Assembly: GCA_013396755.1 (NCBI GenBank)
Contig: VWZF01001791.1
Location: forward strand, 16,221 to 80,220
Direction: 5' to 3'
From: Sclerurus mexicanus
Lineage: Eukaryota; Chordata; Aves; Passeriformes; Furnariidae
DNA: 64,000 nucleotides
In this document: positions 25,816 to 40,800 of the stretch, one piece after another
Layout of the letters: each line of letters begins with the position of its first letter
How positions within the stretch are numbered: the stretch's first letter is position 1
The notes under the pieces: generated by a model
The model's database searches: none
What the model saw: the letters and a program-made list of their open reading frames with translations, nothing else
Told to the model about the DNA's origin: nothing
Position numbers and translations under genes: made by a program

Positions 25816-28800
25816 AGGCTGAATTCCCCATTTTTGGAAGCTTTATATTCAAATTTTTAAAAAAACACATAGGTGATTTGTATGTTTATTTGTTACTGTA
25901 AGACACTAGTCAAATTACAAAGTTATGCATATTTGTACACATTGGTAAGGTAGTTTTGAAGTTTCTTCACTTTTTAATTTTAACTGTATTATAAACTACT
26001 TACCTTCACTCAACTGATCNNNNNNNNNNTTACCTTCACTCAACTGATCCACTGACTGTTTAGAAACTAGATTGGACAAGGATTCCACCACTGTGCTTCT
26101 TTTCCTGAATCTAAATCAGTTGTGCGTGGAAGAAAAGAAACCCACACATTTCAACACAAACCTGAACTTAATTATTGGAATTCTTAACCATTTCCAACTA
26201 AAATTTATAGAGATTCTTAGCAAAGTGATAATTAGCCAGTGATAATTAGTTTCAATTCTTTGAGTAGTCTAAATACTTGTATGCTTCTAGGCTCATAAGT
26301 CTGTCCAATCTTAAATGCATGTTTGCAACATCAATTCATCTACTTTAAGTGTATGATAGCTTCAACCCCTCTTCCACCCACCAGCTGGAGACGTATCTCT
26401 GATGCTGGGCAAGACATTTGAACTGGACTTCTAAAGTTTATTAATTGCTTTTTTTCTGTTTCTTAAACTTGCAGTCAGAATGAAAAAATCAATAAGCACT
26501 CTGTTTTCAACATAAATGCTTCAGTATTTTATGGTGGTTTATGTCAGATAAAATACCAGTACAGTTATGTATTTTACTTCCAACAGATCTCAACTGTACA
26601 TGTTAAAATTTCAAAAATTAATTTGTTAACTATTTAACTCAGCTTTATGAAAAAGCCAAAGAAACAATTCTATATTCAGAAAAGGAATGCATTTTGTAAA
26701 TCAGGGAGTCTGATTATAAACACTAAGCGTTAGCTTATAGTTTGTTTACACTACTCTGCATATTGACAAGTGAAAGATCCTGGCAAAAAGATTATGACAC
26801 TATAGGTTAACACAATACATACAAGAGAGTCAGTTAAGGAGCATGTAGCAATTTTTCACATTGAATGTTTGATTGCCTTTGTCTTGCATTTTTATGAGTT
26901 TTGTGACAAACTAGACCAGAGCACATATGCACTAGAGTTTATATTCTCCAGAGATGAAATCCTATATTGAAGCTGCCTGAACTACAGGGGCACCTAACCT
27001 TCAGACATACTAAACAACACAGTTCAAATGAAACTGCAGATTGGTAGCACATCTGAAAAAGATGCTGCAACTGGTGACCCTTTATTTTCTTCAGATAGCA
27101 TCTGATAATTTTTTCACCATTTCCTTTTCCTTGGTTTGTCATTGCTAAGAGTATGATGTTAAATGTCTAAACTGGCATTTGGCAGTCATTTCCTTGGAGA
27201 CTATTTGTGATAAATTATGGCCTAACCAGTACAGTAGAAATAATTTCTGTTCTTGTCAGAGCCTTGTTAAACATTTTAGCTTTTACAACTCATTTTCCAG
27301 GGCTGGGGGTTTTTTAATTAAAAAAATAAAGCTCACTAATAACTTTTATTTTCTGTTCCATTTCATTGTTGTTCAAAGAAAGACCAAAAGCAAAATGTTC
27401 AGATCATTTCCTGATGGGAATAATAGCTCTTAATTTTAAGGTAAGCTAAACATATTTGTAACAACAACAAAAAAAATTATTTGGTTTTAGAGGAAATCTT
27501 AGTACAAGCTTAATTGTATTAGATTACTGGTTCCAATTTTGAAAATAACTTTAAATATACTCTCCATGCTGAGAGTGAAAGTTCAATATAGAGTTTTTAA
27601 ACTGTTGGAAAACAAAGTCACAGTTGGCAATAGCTCAGACAGTTCACTCATGTAATGTCTGTTTATGGGTAGGTCTACATAGTCAACCAACCATTTAACT
27701 TTAGCAGCTAGAAATACCCAGTCACAAGAAGTCTGTTGTTTTCACAATACTCTGTGGAAAAATATTCTGACCAGTAATAACTGTGCAGTGGGACTTACTC
27801 CACCTTTACAAACTTATCCCACCATTGTATTGAAAAGAATCTACTTAAAAAGCATATAGAGCTGAGTTACCTTACAAAGAACACTTAGTGGATTAAGTAT
27901 CTCATAAATGTTCAATGCTTGGGTTTACCTTTGGCAGGTTTGCAAAGCTTCTTTCATTGTAGAAATTCCCATTTGTATATCCTGCTGTTCAAAGGTCATA
28001 GCAGCTTGCATAACTAAAATAGTGCTGTATCCAAGTGCATGGTACATGCTATCTTTGGACCTAGAGAAAACATAAATCTTGTGCCTTTAAGCAACACATC
28101 ACATTACAATACAAAATTAAATACAGAGACGCTTGCATTAATTTGTGAAAAGACAGGAGAACGAAGCAGGAAAGTAATGGACATGAGAACATGAACTAGC
28201 AAATACTGTCTTCCATTGGGTGCTACAAGTCTGCCACCAGACTGTAGCAGCAAGTTCCATAAAATATCTTAAATGCAACTCACAGGCCACTGATATATCT
28301 TTTCAATTTAGTCATTTAAGTCTTGACATAAATACTCATTTGCATGTTTTCACTTAACCAAAGTAAGGACCTCCTTCTAACATTACTATATGACACAAAA
28401 ACAAAAATCTGCACTTGTGTCATAGAAATGTAGGTACACAGGGGTTCAGTTCTACATAAGACTACACTGAACTAGTTCTGGTTCTCACAACATAATGATA
28501 CCATCACCAAAAAAAGAAAAAAATCGTTGGAAAGTCCTATAGAGGTCATATACTCAAACCTACTAACTGCAACAAAGAGCACTATTGCTAACATTATGTC
28601 AGGCAAACTCAGGTTTCACCTAACCAAGTTTCAAGAAACTCAAGTAAACGAAGACTGCATACTCCCTTGGCAGCCTTTCTGGCACTGTATAGCATGTATC
28701 CAGTTTGGATCTCTTGAGACTCAACTTGTGGTGATGCACTCTTATTTTACCATCTACCACTATGGAGAAGTGCAGCTCTCTCTGTCTTTGCAACTTCCTC

Positions 28801-31800
28801 TAGATAGATTCAGACCACTACTAGATTAATTCCCAAGTCTCCTTTCTGTCGAACTAAAACACACCTATCTGAATGAATCATATGTTCTAGTCTTCTAGAT
28901 ACCCTGCTAGCTCTCTATTGAATGATCTCCAGTTTCCTCAATAATTTTTCTGCAAAACAATTAGGGTGGTTTTTTTTTAAGGGCAGCTTTTTGTTTCTTT
29001 GTTAGGATAGGTCAGCCTTTGCAATATGCTATGTAATAAGCTCAAACGTTATTAGCGAACATCAACTAAAACCAAATAATTCACTGTACATAAAAAACTA
29101 TTACAAAACAAGGGGATTTTTGGTTTACAATGCAAAATGAAATATATATGAAATACACAAAAAAACATTTGGGCAAAACCTCTGTGCATATTTAGTAATA
29201 CACTCACACACAATCCCTGCATGTAGAACTTATTATTTTGCAATACTACCCAAAAATAGTTTTAGCATACACACAGGTGCAGGTGGGCCTTCTCAAAGCA
29301 TTGCCCTATTACAAATAACACTACCCAATGCTCAGAGAAGAGAGTCTAAGTATAGCTAAATTTAAAATATACTGTTCCTGCCTTCCTCCTCTACACTTGA
29401 GCTCTCCATATCACTAAAAGCAAACATTTGATAGCTCTGTCATCCTTCTGAAGTTTCTTTTAAGATGTTCTTGAACTTGCCCATACAACACTAACCCGTC
29501 ACTCTTAAACCATTCTTACTAGCACTAAACTGCAGAGCAAGAACTTTAACTCACTCTACTAACACAAGCTACAGATCCCTCTTGCCACAATATTCCTCAA
29601 TATCACATGCATCTTTGAGACACAGACAGGAGAAGAAAAGTGAATGGGATTCAGATCCCAATCATAAAAATCAGCCACCCAGGCTGCCTCCCACAAATTC
29701 ACAGATACGCTAGATTTTCCTATGAACTCTTAGTATTCTTTAACTCCCTACATCTGTACTGCCATGCTTTTTTTCCTCAGTGGAGCAAAGGCAAAAGGGG
29801 AACAAGCAGAATTAGTCAGAAGATCAAAAAATGGGCTTTAAAGGTAAACATCAATGTGACTCAAATACAATATTAAAAAAAAAAGTATGCTGAAGTTTTG
29901 TTACAGCCTTTCTTGTCTTGTCAAAAGCAGCTGCACTGTACAAATTCGCTAATCAAAGTTACATGGGATAAGATCTTGCTCCCCTGCTTTTCCTCTCTGC
30001 ATGAGGAAAAGTTTGAATGATAAACTTCAACAGAACAATTCAGTGCTTCATGAACATGGTCTTAGGGAGACACAAGTGCGATGCTAAAGCCCCAAAACAT
30101 GGAAAAATACTTTTGGACAAAAGGGAAGAAACAAAAACTACTACCTTCAGAGGCCTTAAATTAATCTTCAGGTACTAGATAGCATGCTTTACACTATCTG
30201 TTTACAGTAACTTCAGCAAATAACAGGACCTCACCATGGACGAAGTAGTTCCAGTGCTTCGGAGAACTTATTGTTTAGAAATAAGTTCAGTGCCATTGAA
30301 CATTCTTCCAGAGCACACTTGAGATCCATTTTGGATGCCCTAAAAGAGATTCTTAGTTTACTCAAACAGTAAATATTAACACAAAATGGAAACTTAGCTT
30401 TTCCTTATATAACACTGAAGGTCTTTTATTATTCATTTTCCGAATCTAGTTTTAAAAAACAGGTTACATGCTTAACATTTTATCCATGCTGCACAGGTGT
30501 GCTCTCTTTGTTTATTTAAGTGATGTTTATAGCTTGTCTCTCCTTTTCATACCAGACTAAACTTACCACTGTGTCAAAGCTCTCAATCCTCCCCATCAAT
30601 ACAAATGCTGTTTCAGACTTTGTACTCATATCTGAACCTCAAGAGAGCTGACAAAAGAATATTTTCATCCAAAAAGGTATCAAACAGATGCTAAAAATAG
30701 TTGTGTCAGAAGCCTCTAGCTATGTCAAAAGACTTTGTTCTTCCCAATTCACTACAAGTAAAATCACTTGCACTTGCTTGAGTGGAAGTCATCTGACTAA
30801 ACCACTTCTTTGGTCAGTTTTGCCTGAAAGACTCAGAAGCACTCACAAATTGCTCAATGGGTAGAACTAGTGACAAACTGGACAATCATGGTACTAACAG
30901 CTAGAAGCTACACAGCCATCAATATGCACAGCTGGATCTGGAAAAGATAATCACTCTACAGCTTTAAAACAGGTTTAAAATGGATAATGGGCTTTATCCA
31001 AGTAAGGTTAAGCAGTGGTAAGCAACAGATCTTGTCAATGAGATAAATATTTAAGAACTGACCAGAAGAGAACTCTGAAGGAGGAATTTGAGAAACAATA
31101 GAGAAGTGCTGCTACTCTAAATCTAACAGTAACACACACACATACAAAACAAAGAAAGAAAATGGGGGACATGACAATATGACTGGACACAGTGAAGGGT
31201 GTACCCTCCAAAGAACGGTGTTAAGAAATAAAAAAAAAAGACTCATTTATAATGACCAAACGTTTTAAAAAACAATCACTTTTATTAGCTAATTCTATGA
31301 ATACCATCAGCTAACAAATAATTTTCAAATAAGTCATTTTAGCTAGATTTTAAGTCTGATATTTTTTTTTCTAGTACACAAGCAAGGACCTGAGTTAGTC
31401 CCTCTGTAGCACTTCACCACTATCATTGTGTGGTCCTACAGTTCTCTTTCCATGTACAGTAATCTCTTTTCACACATGTGTTTTAGGGAACTGTTTCACT
31501 CAGTCCCTGTTACATGTTCCATTTGCTCTGCCTTTCCTGCCAGGAAGAATGGGTTAGTTGCTTTCAGTTTCTCAATAAGGGGGGAAAAATGGGCAGGGAG
31601 GGAAGTTAGTATCTACTAGACAGCAAGAATGAATTTTTATTCTTTCATACTCGCACACTGCAACTATTGTATGACTAGCATGAAACCAGTGCCCTGTTTC
31701 AAGTGTCTTCCCATAAAAATAAGTCGGGCCATATTAAGGTATGTGGAATCTTCAAAATTACAGAGGACAGATAGAACTTCTGGTCCTCTCCCTGTCACAG

Positions 31801-34800
31801 CATGTTTACTGACTTTGAAGTGGGATAAGAATTCTTGTCAACTATGGGAACAGAAAAACCCAATGCAAGGCAATGATCTGCTACAAAGAGCACAGACGTG
31901 GCATAAGAGAGGGAAGAGAATGGCAAGTGAGACATGTATAACCACACAGTTCATAAAACACTGAGAGCAAGTGAATCACTCATAATCACAGGTAAATTAA
32001 CAACTGATGACTGCTTTATACAAAAAAAATGCTTAATTACAAAGCATTTGTGGCTTGTCTCGGAAGACTAAGATAATTTCTTATTAGTTCATATGAGAAG
32101 TAACAGCAGATAATTTGATTAAAGTATTACAGTACCCCACCACTGTAGCATTTTTCTGAATGCAAGGATGAAGGTCTAAGGGCAATGTCTTGTTTCCAAC
32201 TGCTTGACTAGACCTCATCTTAGTGAACGGAAATACATTTTCTGTATTTTTATGCTGTAAATCTGCACACTTCCTACTCTGTAATCAGAAACTGATGGAA
32301 CTTCCTCTGGCAGGAAAATCTAGTCTTTATTTTTTATAACACAGCCATGCACATGCTGGCTTTTTAGCTGTAAGTGAGGACCGTTTACCATCAGGCTCCC
32401 AAACACCATCATACCACCAGCTCTACCATCACCACACTACATACCAATATTGGTAAAATGATTCCATAAACAAGGCTTCTTAAACAACCTGACACCATGT
32501 CAAAACTATGGTTTCCCAGTTAAATAGGTAAGCAGCTGATCTTTTCAGCACTTGGCAGTCATGGTTTTTTCCTGTATTACAGTCTAGTCCCCAGTGCTGA
32601 CTTTATGTGTGACCAAAGCCTGCAGACAATGCAAACAGTATTCCTTATGTCAATATATGTCCTGTTCCTTACATCAAGTTATTCTGCCACTCCAGATAGA
32701 AAATTTGGGAAGTTGGTTTTCTCAAACTGTTATTTCTGATACGTGGATCATATTCTCTACCAGAGTGTCTCACTCTGTTTCATTACTCTTCACAAATATT
32801 TTCTACTGTTTTCCTACATCCTGCAGCAGAGGAATATAGCCAGAAGGATTCATTCCAACTGAGAGCCATAAGTTGATACCAGAACAGTAAGAAGAAAGGA
32901 GCACACTGACTCAGAAGCAACTTGGCTATCTTTGCTGGCATTTCCTCACAGAGACTCAGAAAAAGCACATTTTCTCCTCTACTCCCAAAGCATCACAAAC
33001 CAAATTCTACAGCAAGTTAACAGACTGACAAACAGTTCAGCAAGTAGTGTTGACTCACATTCTCTCTCTGGCTCATGTTGTTCTCTTTCTCAGTATTATA
33101 TAGACAATCTTATTTTTTTCATGTCCACATGCAGTTTTCCTAGAACTGACAAAAACTTCACATATTTTATCACATCAGATGAGCTTTTTTTTTTTTTACT
33201 TTGCCTTGCAGAAAGTAAATTAAAGTAGATTAAATTAACACTACTTTAGTGACATTACTATTAATTTTTCAGCTACTGGCACGGTCTAACCCCAGCCATC
33301 AACCAAGCCCCACGCAGCCACTCTCTCATCCCCCACCAACAGGACTGGGGAGAGAATCAGAGGGCTAAAAGCTGGAAAACTTCCGGTTTGAGATAAAGAC
33401 AGTTTAACAGGGAAAGGAAAAGCCATAGAAACAAGCGAATCAAAACAAGGAGTTAACTCACTGCTTCCTATGGGCAGGGAAGTGTTCAGCCATCCCCAGG
33501 AGAGCAAGGCCCCGCAGTGTGAAATGGTGACTTGGGAAGACAAACACCATCACTCCAAACATCCCTCTCTTCCCCTCCTTATTCCTCCCAGCTTTATATA
33601 CTGAGCATGATGTCATATAGCATGGAATATCTCTTCGGTCAGTTTGGGTCACCTGTCCTGGCTCTGTCTCCTCCCAGCCTCCCGTGCACTCCCAATTTCC
33701 CTGCCAGTGTGGCAGCACAAAAAGCAGGAAAGGCCTTGAATCTGTGCAAGCCCTGCTCAGCAATAACAAAACCATCTCTATACTATCAGCCCTGTGTTCA
33801 GCACAAATCCAACCACAGACCTGTACCAACTACCATGAAGAAAATTAACTCTATCCCTCCCACCAGCGCAATACTGTTCACTTCTAAATGAAAAAAAGGA
33901 ACAGAAAAATGTGCTATATTGGGTGTTACACAAAGATAATAATGTCACATTACAAAAAGCATTACTGTCTATGTACTTCAAAGGATATTTCTTCCCAACA
34001 CACAGCATTTTTTAAGTTGTCTTCTCACTTCTATTTCAAATATCTTTTAGGAAAAAGGAGTTCATATTTTGAATTCCAGCAACATTGTGGATCTTGAGCT
34101 TGATGCTAAGCTACTCATGAAACAATACAGTTTCTACAGTACAGCTGTAGAAACAGTACAGCGGATCTACTCTCCAATACAGTGGAGATATACTGTCCAC
34201 AAGCAAGCTCTTAGCAACTTTAAGCAGGTTCTTCTAATCAACTACTTGGAGCTGCAATAGAAACACAGCATAAGAATGCTGACTTGAAAACCCTGAGATG
34301 TGTTGGAATACTCACTAGCAGGATGACAATCCTCAGAATGTAGAGGGAGCAAAAACATTAGTAACTTAAAATGTCAATGCAGATTATAGCTTAAGCCACT
34401 TTCCCTCTCACTACAAATTAATTAAAAAGGGAGCATAACTACTAGCCTAAATCAAGTGAAAAGTCACCACATTAATATTTAGAAGTTATTTAAACATGTA
34501 ATGAGTTATACAATAACACCTATCTCTCTGCACCAGGGCTCAGTGTAAGAGCATTCCTGAAAAGCCATTATATAGTTACAATTATATATTAACCTGGTGC
34601 ATGCCAATGTCTTTGTATGTGCAGAGGATTCATTCAGGTTTTAGCAATCACCACAGGTGCAATGATTTAACAACTCTTCTCTTGAGAGGGGATTCAGGAG
34701 CTAGAAATGGGAGAATTGCAGAAAAAAACTACCTTTAATCCAACGATACTTTTCACATTTTAAATCATATACTGAGTTTCACATAATTTTATTAACATCA

Positions 34801-37800
34801 GTTGGATTCGTATGTTCAAGCAACACTTTGCATGAATAGGAATTGCAGAACTTAGTTTTTAAACTTCTAAAACTTTCTGTCAGTTCTTTACAACAAGGTC
34901 AAAATAGTCAGCCTTATCTGATAAACAGCATTTAAGTGCGAGCAAATTGGTTTTGTTCAGCTACGGGTCTCACTAACAGAAGTCTCACTGGGCTACAGGT
35001 ACTGAAAACATTTGTAGTTATTAGTGGAACCAAAGCAGAACTTCAAGGAATAAAGACCACAAAAATGTGAAACTAGCAATAACATTTTAGTTTAAAGATA
35101 GTCATATTAAGATGGAAATCTGACACAAACAAAAGGTGTGAAAATAAAGTCTTCTAAAAAATTCAGGGTATACAGAGAGGATGCTATTTTGATTATAAGC
35201 ATCAAGAAAACAAGATGCATTACAATTAAGCCAACACTTTCCCATAAATACTTTAGCAAACAAGTGACCTTTAACATTTACAGAGGCATCATCAGAAAAA
35301 TCTTTGAGACATTTGTTTCCATAAACACAAATAAAAAACAACCTGTGTGTGAACTACAGTAGCAACAGGTAGGGCAGAAAGAAACTACCATCTGCAGCAC
35401 CCTGCTTGAGCAATACACATGCAAGCACCTGCTAGAGTATTTACTGCCAAGTTAATGATGACATGGATCATTCTGTAAGGGACAATGTTATGTGCTATCA
35501 CTTTTACCAATCATTTTCACAGACACCAAAGTGCAACACAAGTCATCAAACAAAAGGTGAAATACTTCATAGGAGCACTACCTACCTACCGCACAGCAGC
35601 AGGTTGCACTAATCTTCATGGCAAATGCCCACCAAGAGCATTATGACAGGAAGTAAAGGCTAAAATAAAATAAATTTATTGCCAAATTCTACTGAGATAT
35701 TCTGTTAGGTCTGCATTTTATGCTCTGGATAGTTTAGTGAAGGATGGCTGAAGTAGTACAACACACACACAGAGGACATGATAATACAGGAAATGTTCGA
35801 AAAGCAAAGAAAGTAGTTTTCTAGTTGTGTTGGATTTTCTCATTACAAGGCGCTACTCTTAAATCTCACAACAGTGAGACATCTGTATGGTTTGGTTTTA
35901 AACAAATACAAGCAGAGATGCATGATCGTCAAGTTATTTTACCCACGTAGTAAATCCACTAGTCATACCTCCACAGCAAATTCTGCATTCATTACGTTCA
36001 CATCCCTTTTTATGAGAAGGAAGAATTTTAGCTAAGTAAAATATTTATGGTAAGCATTGGGAAAAAAAAAATCATGCTGATGCAAGACAGACTTTATTCC
36101 TCTGAAGGTGCAGTGTCTTTCCTGTTTCAGAACTTCACCAAGGCATGCCATAGTCTGTATGTTAAACATTCATTTAAGGAAACCCAACTGGCAGTAAAAC
36201 TATGCAGTGCTGTGCTAGGCAAATTTGCAAACAGGGACAAATCACTTTAAAAGCTTACTATATTAGGACGTATTCAATATCAGGTAGTTAAAAAAAAAAT
36301 CAAAACAAAACCCAAGCAAACAACAACAATAATAACCTTGAAAGAGACCCCTACACAAACAGAAAACACACAACAGACAAACACCCCAACAATGGTCATT
36401 TAGTTTAAATTGCGTTAGTTTACATAGCCTAGTATTATGGCAAAACCATCATGGTAATGCATTTATTTTCACTTATTCCTCCCTCAGGACTTTCTCTCAT
36501 ACTGTATTTAAAATCACATTCTATAGCAGAGAGAGGCAAACAGCATTGTTCTTACCTGAGCCCTTTCTGGGTACTAGCCTTCACTTGAATTTTTGGAGAC
36601 ACCTAGCCACCCTCAGGGCTGGTAACAGCAAAGGATGGAAACACACTATCCTACAATTTAGTTCAGTGTGGTTCCACCTTACTCATCAACACTGCCAGAA
36701 TATGAGACAGCAGCATTTAGCCAGCTATTTGTAAATCTGTATCAGTGAATCCATGGGACTGCTGCCACAATACCAAGGGATCTCCCTATACTATCCTTTG
36801 AATGATCAAGCCATTTCACTGCTAAGGCATTTGCCTTTTCTTTAATAGCACTGGGGTTTTTGTTTCATTGTTTTGGGGGTTTTGTTTATTTTTGGTTTTG
36901 TATATATAAAGACAAAGCATTGAACACTATTTTTCAAAAGTAACAGCTGTAGTTACGGAGTTGGAGCTCTCAGAAAAACTGAGGCAATGAGAAGGGAAGA
37001 CGAGTGAGAAAAAAACGAGGCAGTTGCCTCTCTTGAAAATCAACCATTATTAAAATTATATATACAAAAAGGAGCGGAGAATGACTTTACAGTTATCTCT
37101 ACCTTACCATTGTCAAAAAGGTCACTCAGACAGCTTTTCATAAGACTACTGAAATTTCACTAAGAGAGCATTTTAATTGATCAATCGTTACCCTTACCAA
37201 GTATAATGTTACATGTAATATAACAAGGCAAGGCAGAGGGATGGCAGATAAAACTCTGTTACTTACAGACCAGAAGTCTGGGGGCGGGGGAGGGGAACTG
37301 CTACTATTTTAGGAAAAGCGTTTGCCCTCCTTTCCTTTTTAGCGATGGAAGTTCCACTTTTAGCTCTTCTAAACTAAACAGATTTACCTAGAGATGACAA
37401 CAGTTTTATTTTAGAAGTTATTACTGCTTACAGCAGCAAAAATATTTGTAATACTGTCTTACGACTGAAATGCATTAAAAGAGCCTCAAACACATAGAAA
37501 ACTTTATATACAAACAAAAACTTGTTCTTAGAAGTCTTATCTGATCTTAAACTTTAGAAGTCAGGATCATCACCTGTCAGGAGACCAGTAATGTTTCTTT
37601 TCTTTACATTCTGCATGTATGTCTTATTTGTGGTCTCAGACATTGAGGGCATGCACAGAATTTTCTTTATTCTAGTCAGAAAGCAGCCCAGCACCCAACT
37701 GTACTGCTTCATGGGAACCTAATAATGGAATACAAGCAAGTGACCAAGAGCTTCCAAACATTTTGATGACCAAGGGGGAAGGGAGAAGTGATAAGGAAAC

Positions 37801-40800
37801 TTTCCTAACTTACTGAAAACATGGAACTTGCTTATCTACATGTTTATTATCAATGCAGCATTTGAACACAAGAAAATACTGACTGCTCTATCCTCATATA
37901 TTATTACTACTCTACAGATGCAATAAAGTAACTGAATAAGTACAAATGAAGACAATCTCAACAAAGTTAATGATCTGCCTGACCCTGAGATGCCACAGCT
38001 CATCTAGCTGGCCATCACTGCCAAGAGCCAACTCCTCTGAAAAAAAAACACAGGCTACATTTGTAGCCACTTTACTGTCTTATTTTTATTTTTCAATAAA
38101 AGAAACTTGAGTATTCCCAAATGTTTCAGTTTTGGATTGATCATTAACCGGATTAAATAAGCCAGTAACCAATTTATTGCAAGTCAGGCGTTTTTATCAT
38201 CTGAGGGGAAAAGAATCATCAGCAGCTTTATCTCACACCAAGTTCTTAAGTTCAACAGCAAATTGCACTGCACCTGAAGAGAAATGGAGATGCAGATTTT
38301 CTGTAAGCACTCAGCCATATTGTGAGATATGACAACTACCTGGGTTACTATTTACCCACCTGAATACACACATACAGTTCATCTGATCATTAAAGTGATT
38401 ATAAAATAATCCTATTCAAGCATATCAAGATACCCCAACATGAATTTGACACAGCACTGCAAGATATATGAAAGCCTGAAAACTGCAGCAAAACAATCAG
38501 ATCACAGGTATTTAGAATTGATCCATTTGATCGAGGCAGAGAAAGAATCAAAGAAGTATCAGTGTCGGTTTGCAGGTAGGAGAAAATCTGCTTTATGCTA
38601 TTCTGATCGACACTAATGGAAATACACAGCCGTATAAAAGGTTATCAGATTTATTAATAGAATTCAGTGCTCCAACTATTTTTAGATGTAAGTTTTAACA
38701 CAGGATCTTTGCAGGTAAATGGAGAATCTATTATGTTTAAATACTCCTTATCAGACTAACAGTTTCTATCAAATAATGCAGCTGAGGTCAATACAAGCAA
38801 TACTGTGTTCTAAAATGATCACCTGAATATGGCAGAAAGCAGTACTGCCAAAGCTTAACATACATCATGCAGATACAGATAAATAGATGTTCACTATAAA
38901 AAAACCATAATTTTGATCTGTTCAACATTTTCCAAAGAGAGTAGGTTTAAATAAGATATGCTGACAAGAAAAGAGGCTGAGAAAGATCCTCCTCAAAGAG
39001 CCAGCATATATAAATAATAATGAAAGCTTACTGGCAGTTTTACATGAAACGAATCAAAATTTCACTTATCCTACCACAGAAAAAAAAGAATAGATCATGC
39101 TGCAAGTAGGACGCCAGATCAGGCCAGATGTTTATGGGACTAACACTGCGTCACACAAATACTGGCTCAGATCCAAAGAGACAATTAGGACAGTGTCATC
39201 CTAGCAGGACACTTTTTCTAAACTTCAAACCAATTTCCTGGAATTTATTACATAGCTAACTTACAAGCCATGCTGGAGACTGAAAGCCATGCTGAAACTA
39301 CTAAAGTCTCTAAAAGCACACTGCATTAAACTTAACATTTAGTACTTAGAAAGCACAGCACTGCGTCCCATGAAATAAATTATTAATGTGTAAGTAAAAA
39401 ATTATATAACCTCAAATGGTTAAATCAGCACAGCTACCAAGAGCAGAAGACAGTCTATAAATGGAGTAAATAACTGTAAGTCTGATACTGTCTTTAAATT
39501 ACCACATTTTAAAGAATAGCATCCCAAAATACACACTTTGTAGTGTTCTACAACCTACAGCATCTGAGCTGATTATGCACTGACATCGGCAGAGAAGCTT
39601 CTGCTCTCTAAAAGCATTGTTCACCACTGCAAAGTGCAGAAGAGAAACAATTATTTCATAATCCCATTGTGAATATATCAGTTTTCCTTTATCTTCAATG
39701 AAATCCATTTAAAAAAAAATGTAGTTTGACATACCTGCCAAAGTAAATTTTCACAGATAAAATCCCATAAATCTTACTAGCACATTCACGATTTCAGGGA
39801 CTATTAGGCAGATATAATATACTTACAGGATTAATTCAGTTAACTTCAGGTATATAAATACAGTCCTTGTGCAAAAATAAGTGCTGCTTCTTTCACTCTG
39901 CCTTTTGCCTCTGTGCACACACACAGAGAAAAAAAAGCCAAAAAAGACGAACAAAAGCAATAAAGAAAAAACTGTTTTATTTCTCAGTATCCATGAGGTC
40001 TCTTTAATGAATTATCAAGGAAAAACAATAGAAGTTCACATGCCAGCAGCTGGTAACACAGGTGCTCTCCATAGCCGAATTCAAAAGAAATGTCAGTGAG
40101 TGGCAGCAGCTACAGTCAATGCTGGAAGCTGATGCCTCTGCGGGAAGAGGATGCTGGGAGATTCTCCCAATCTGTGCTGCAGCCTAATTCTAATCCATCA
40201 CTCCTAACTGCAAAGAGAAAATGGAGACATGAGAAATGTGAAGTGATTTATATTTAAAGACAAAAAGGGAGTTACCTTAGTATTTTGTGAATATTAATAA
40301 AAAAAGAGCCACAATTGAAGTCAGACAGAAAAGTATACTAATGCAACTGCGATAAAACTAGACCAAATGCATGAGAGTTGATAGTAAGCAGCACAGAAGA
40401 AAAGTAACTAGTTCATGTTTGATTTTCATTATTTGACACTCAAATGTATTTAAAAGTACTTAAACATATCAACACTCTTTTAAGTTAACCCTTTGACATC
40501 TTTTCCCACGAAACTGAATTTTCAGCTGGAGTTCCATGACCAAAACAAATCACTAGCAGAGAGGCAGCTAAAAACCAGTTCTCTTCATGAATATCAGCAG
40601 CAATAGGAAATAGCAGTAGTCAGAAGCAAAACAGCTACAACAGAGCCAGTTTCATCCCCTCGGTATAATCTCTCTAGACAAGATGTGATGAAAGCTCAGC
40701 ACACTGGAGCTAAGCAGCAGAAAGTTAAATATGTCCTCTGCCACTACCTTCAAAAGGTATTCTTTAAAGCTATACTATCTGGACTAACAATATCTATTTC

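Noticed and set aside
33458..33829. Minus-strand 123-codon open frame and its plus-strand shadows
   Set aside because: It lies entirely within the solo LTR and has no protein similarity.
40080..40210. Slightly GC-richer patch that could be an alternative first exon or enhancer
   Set aside because: No ATG with a usable donor on the minus strand and no recognised similarity.
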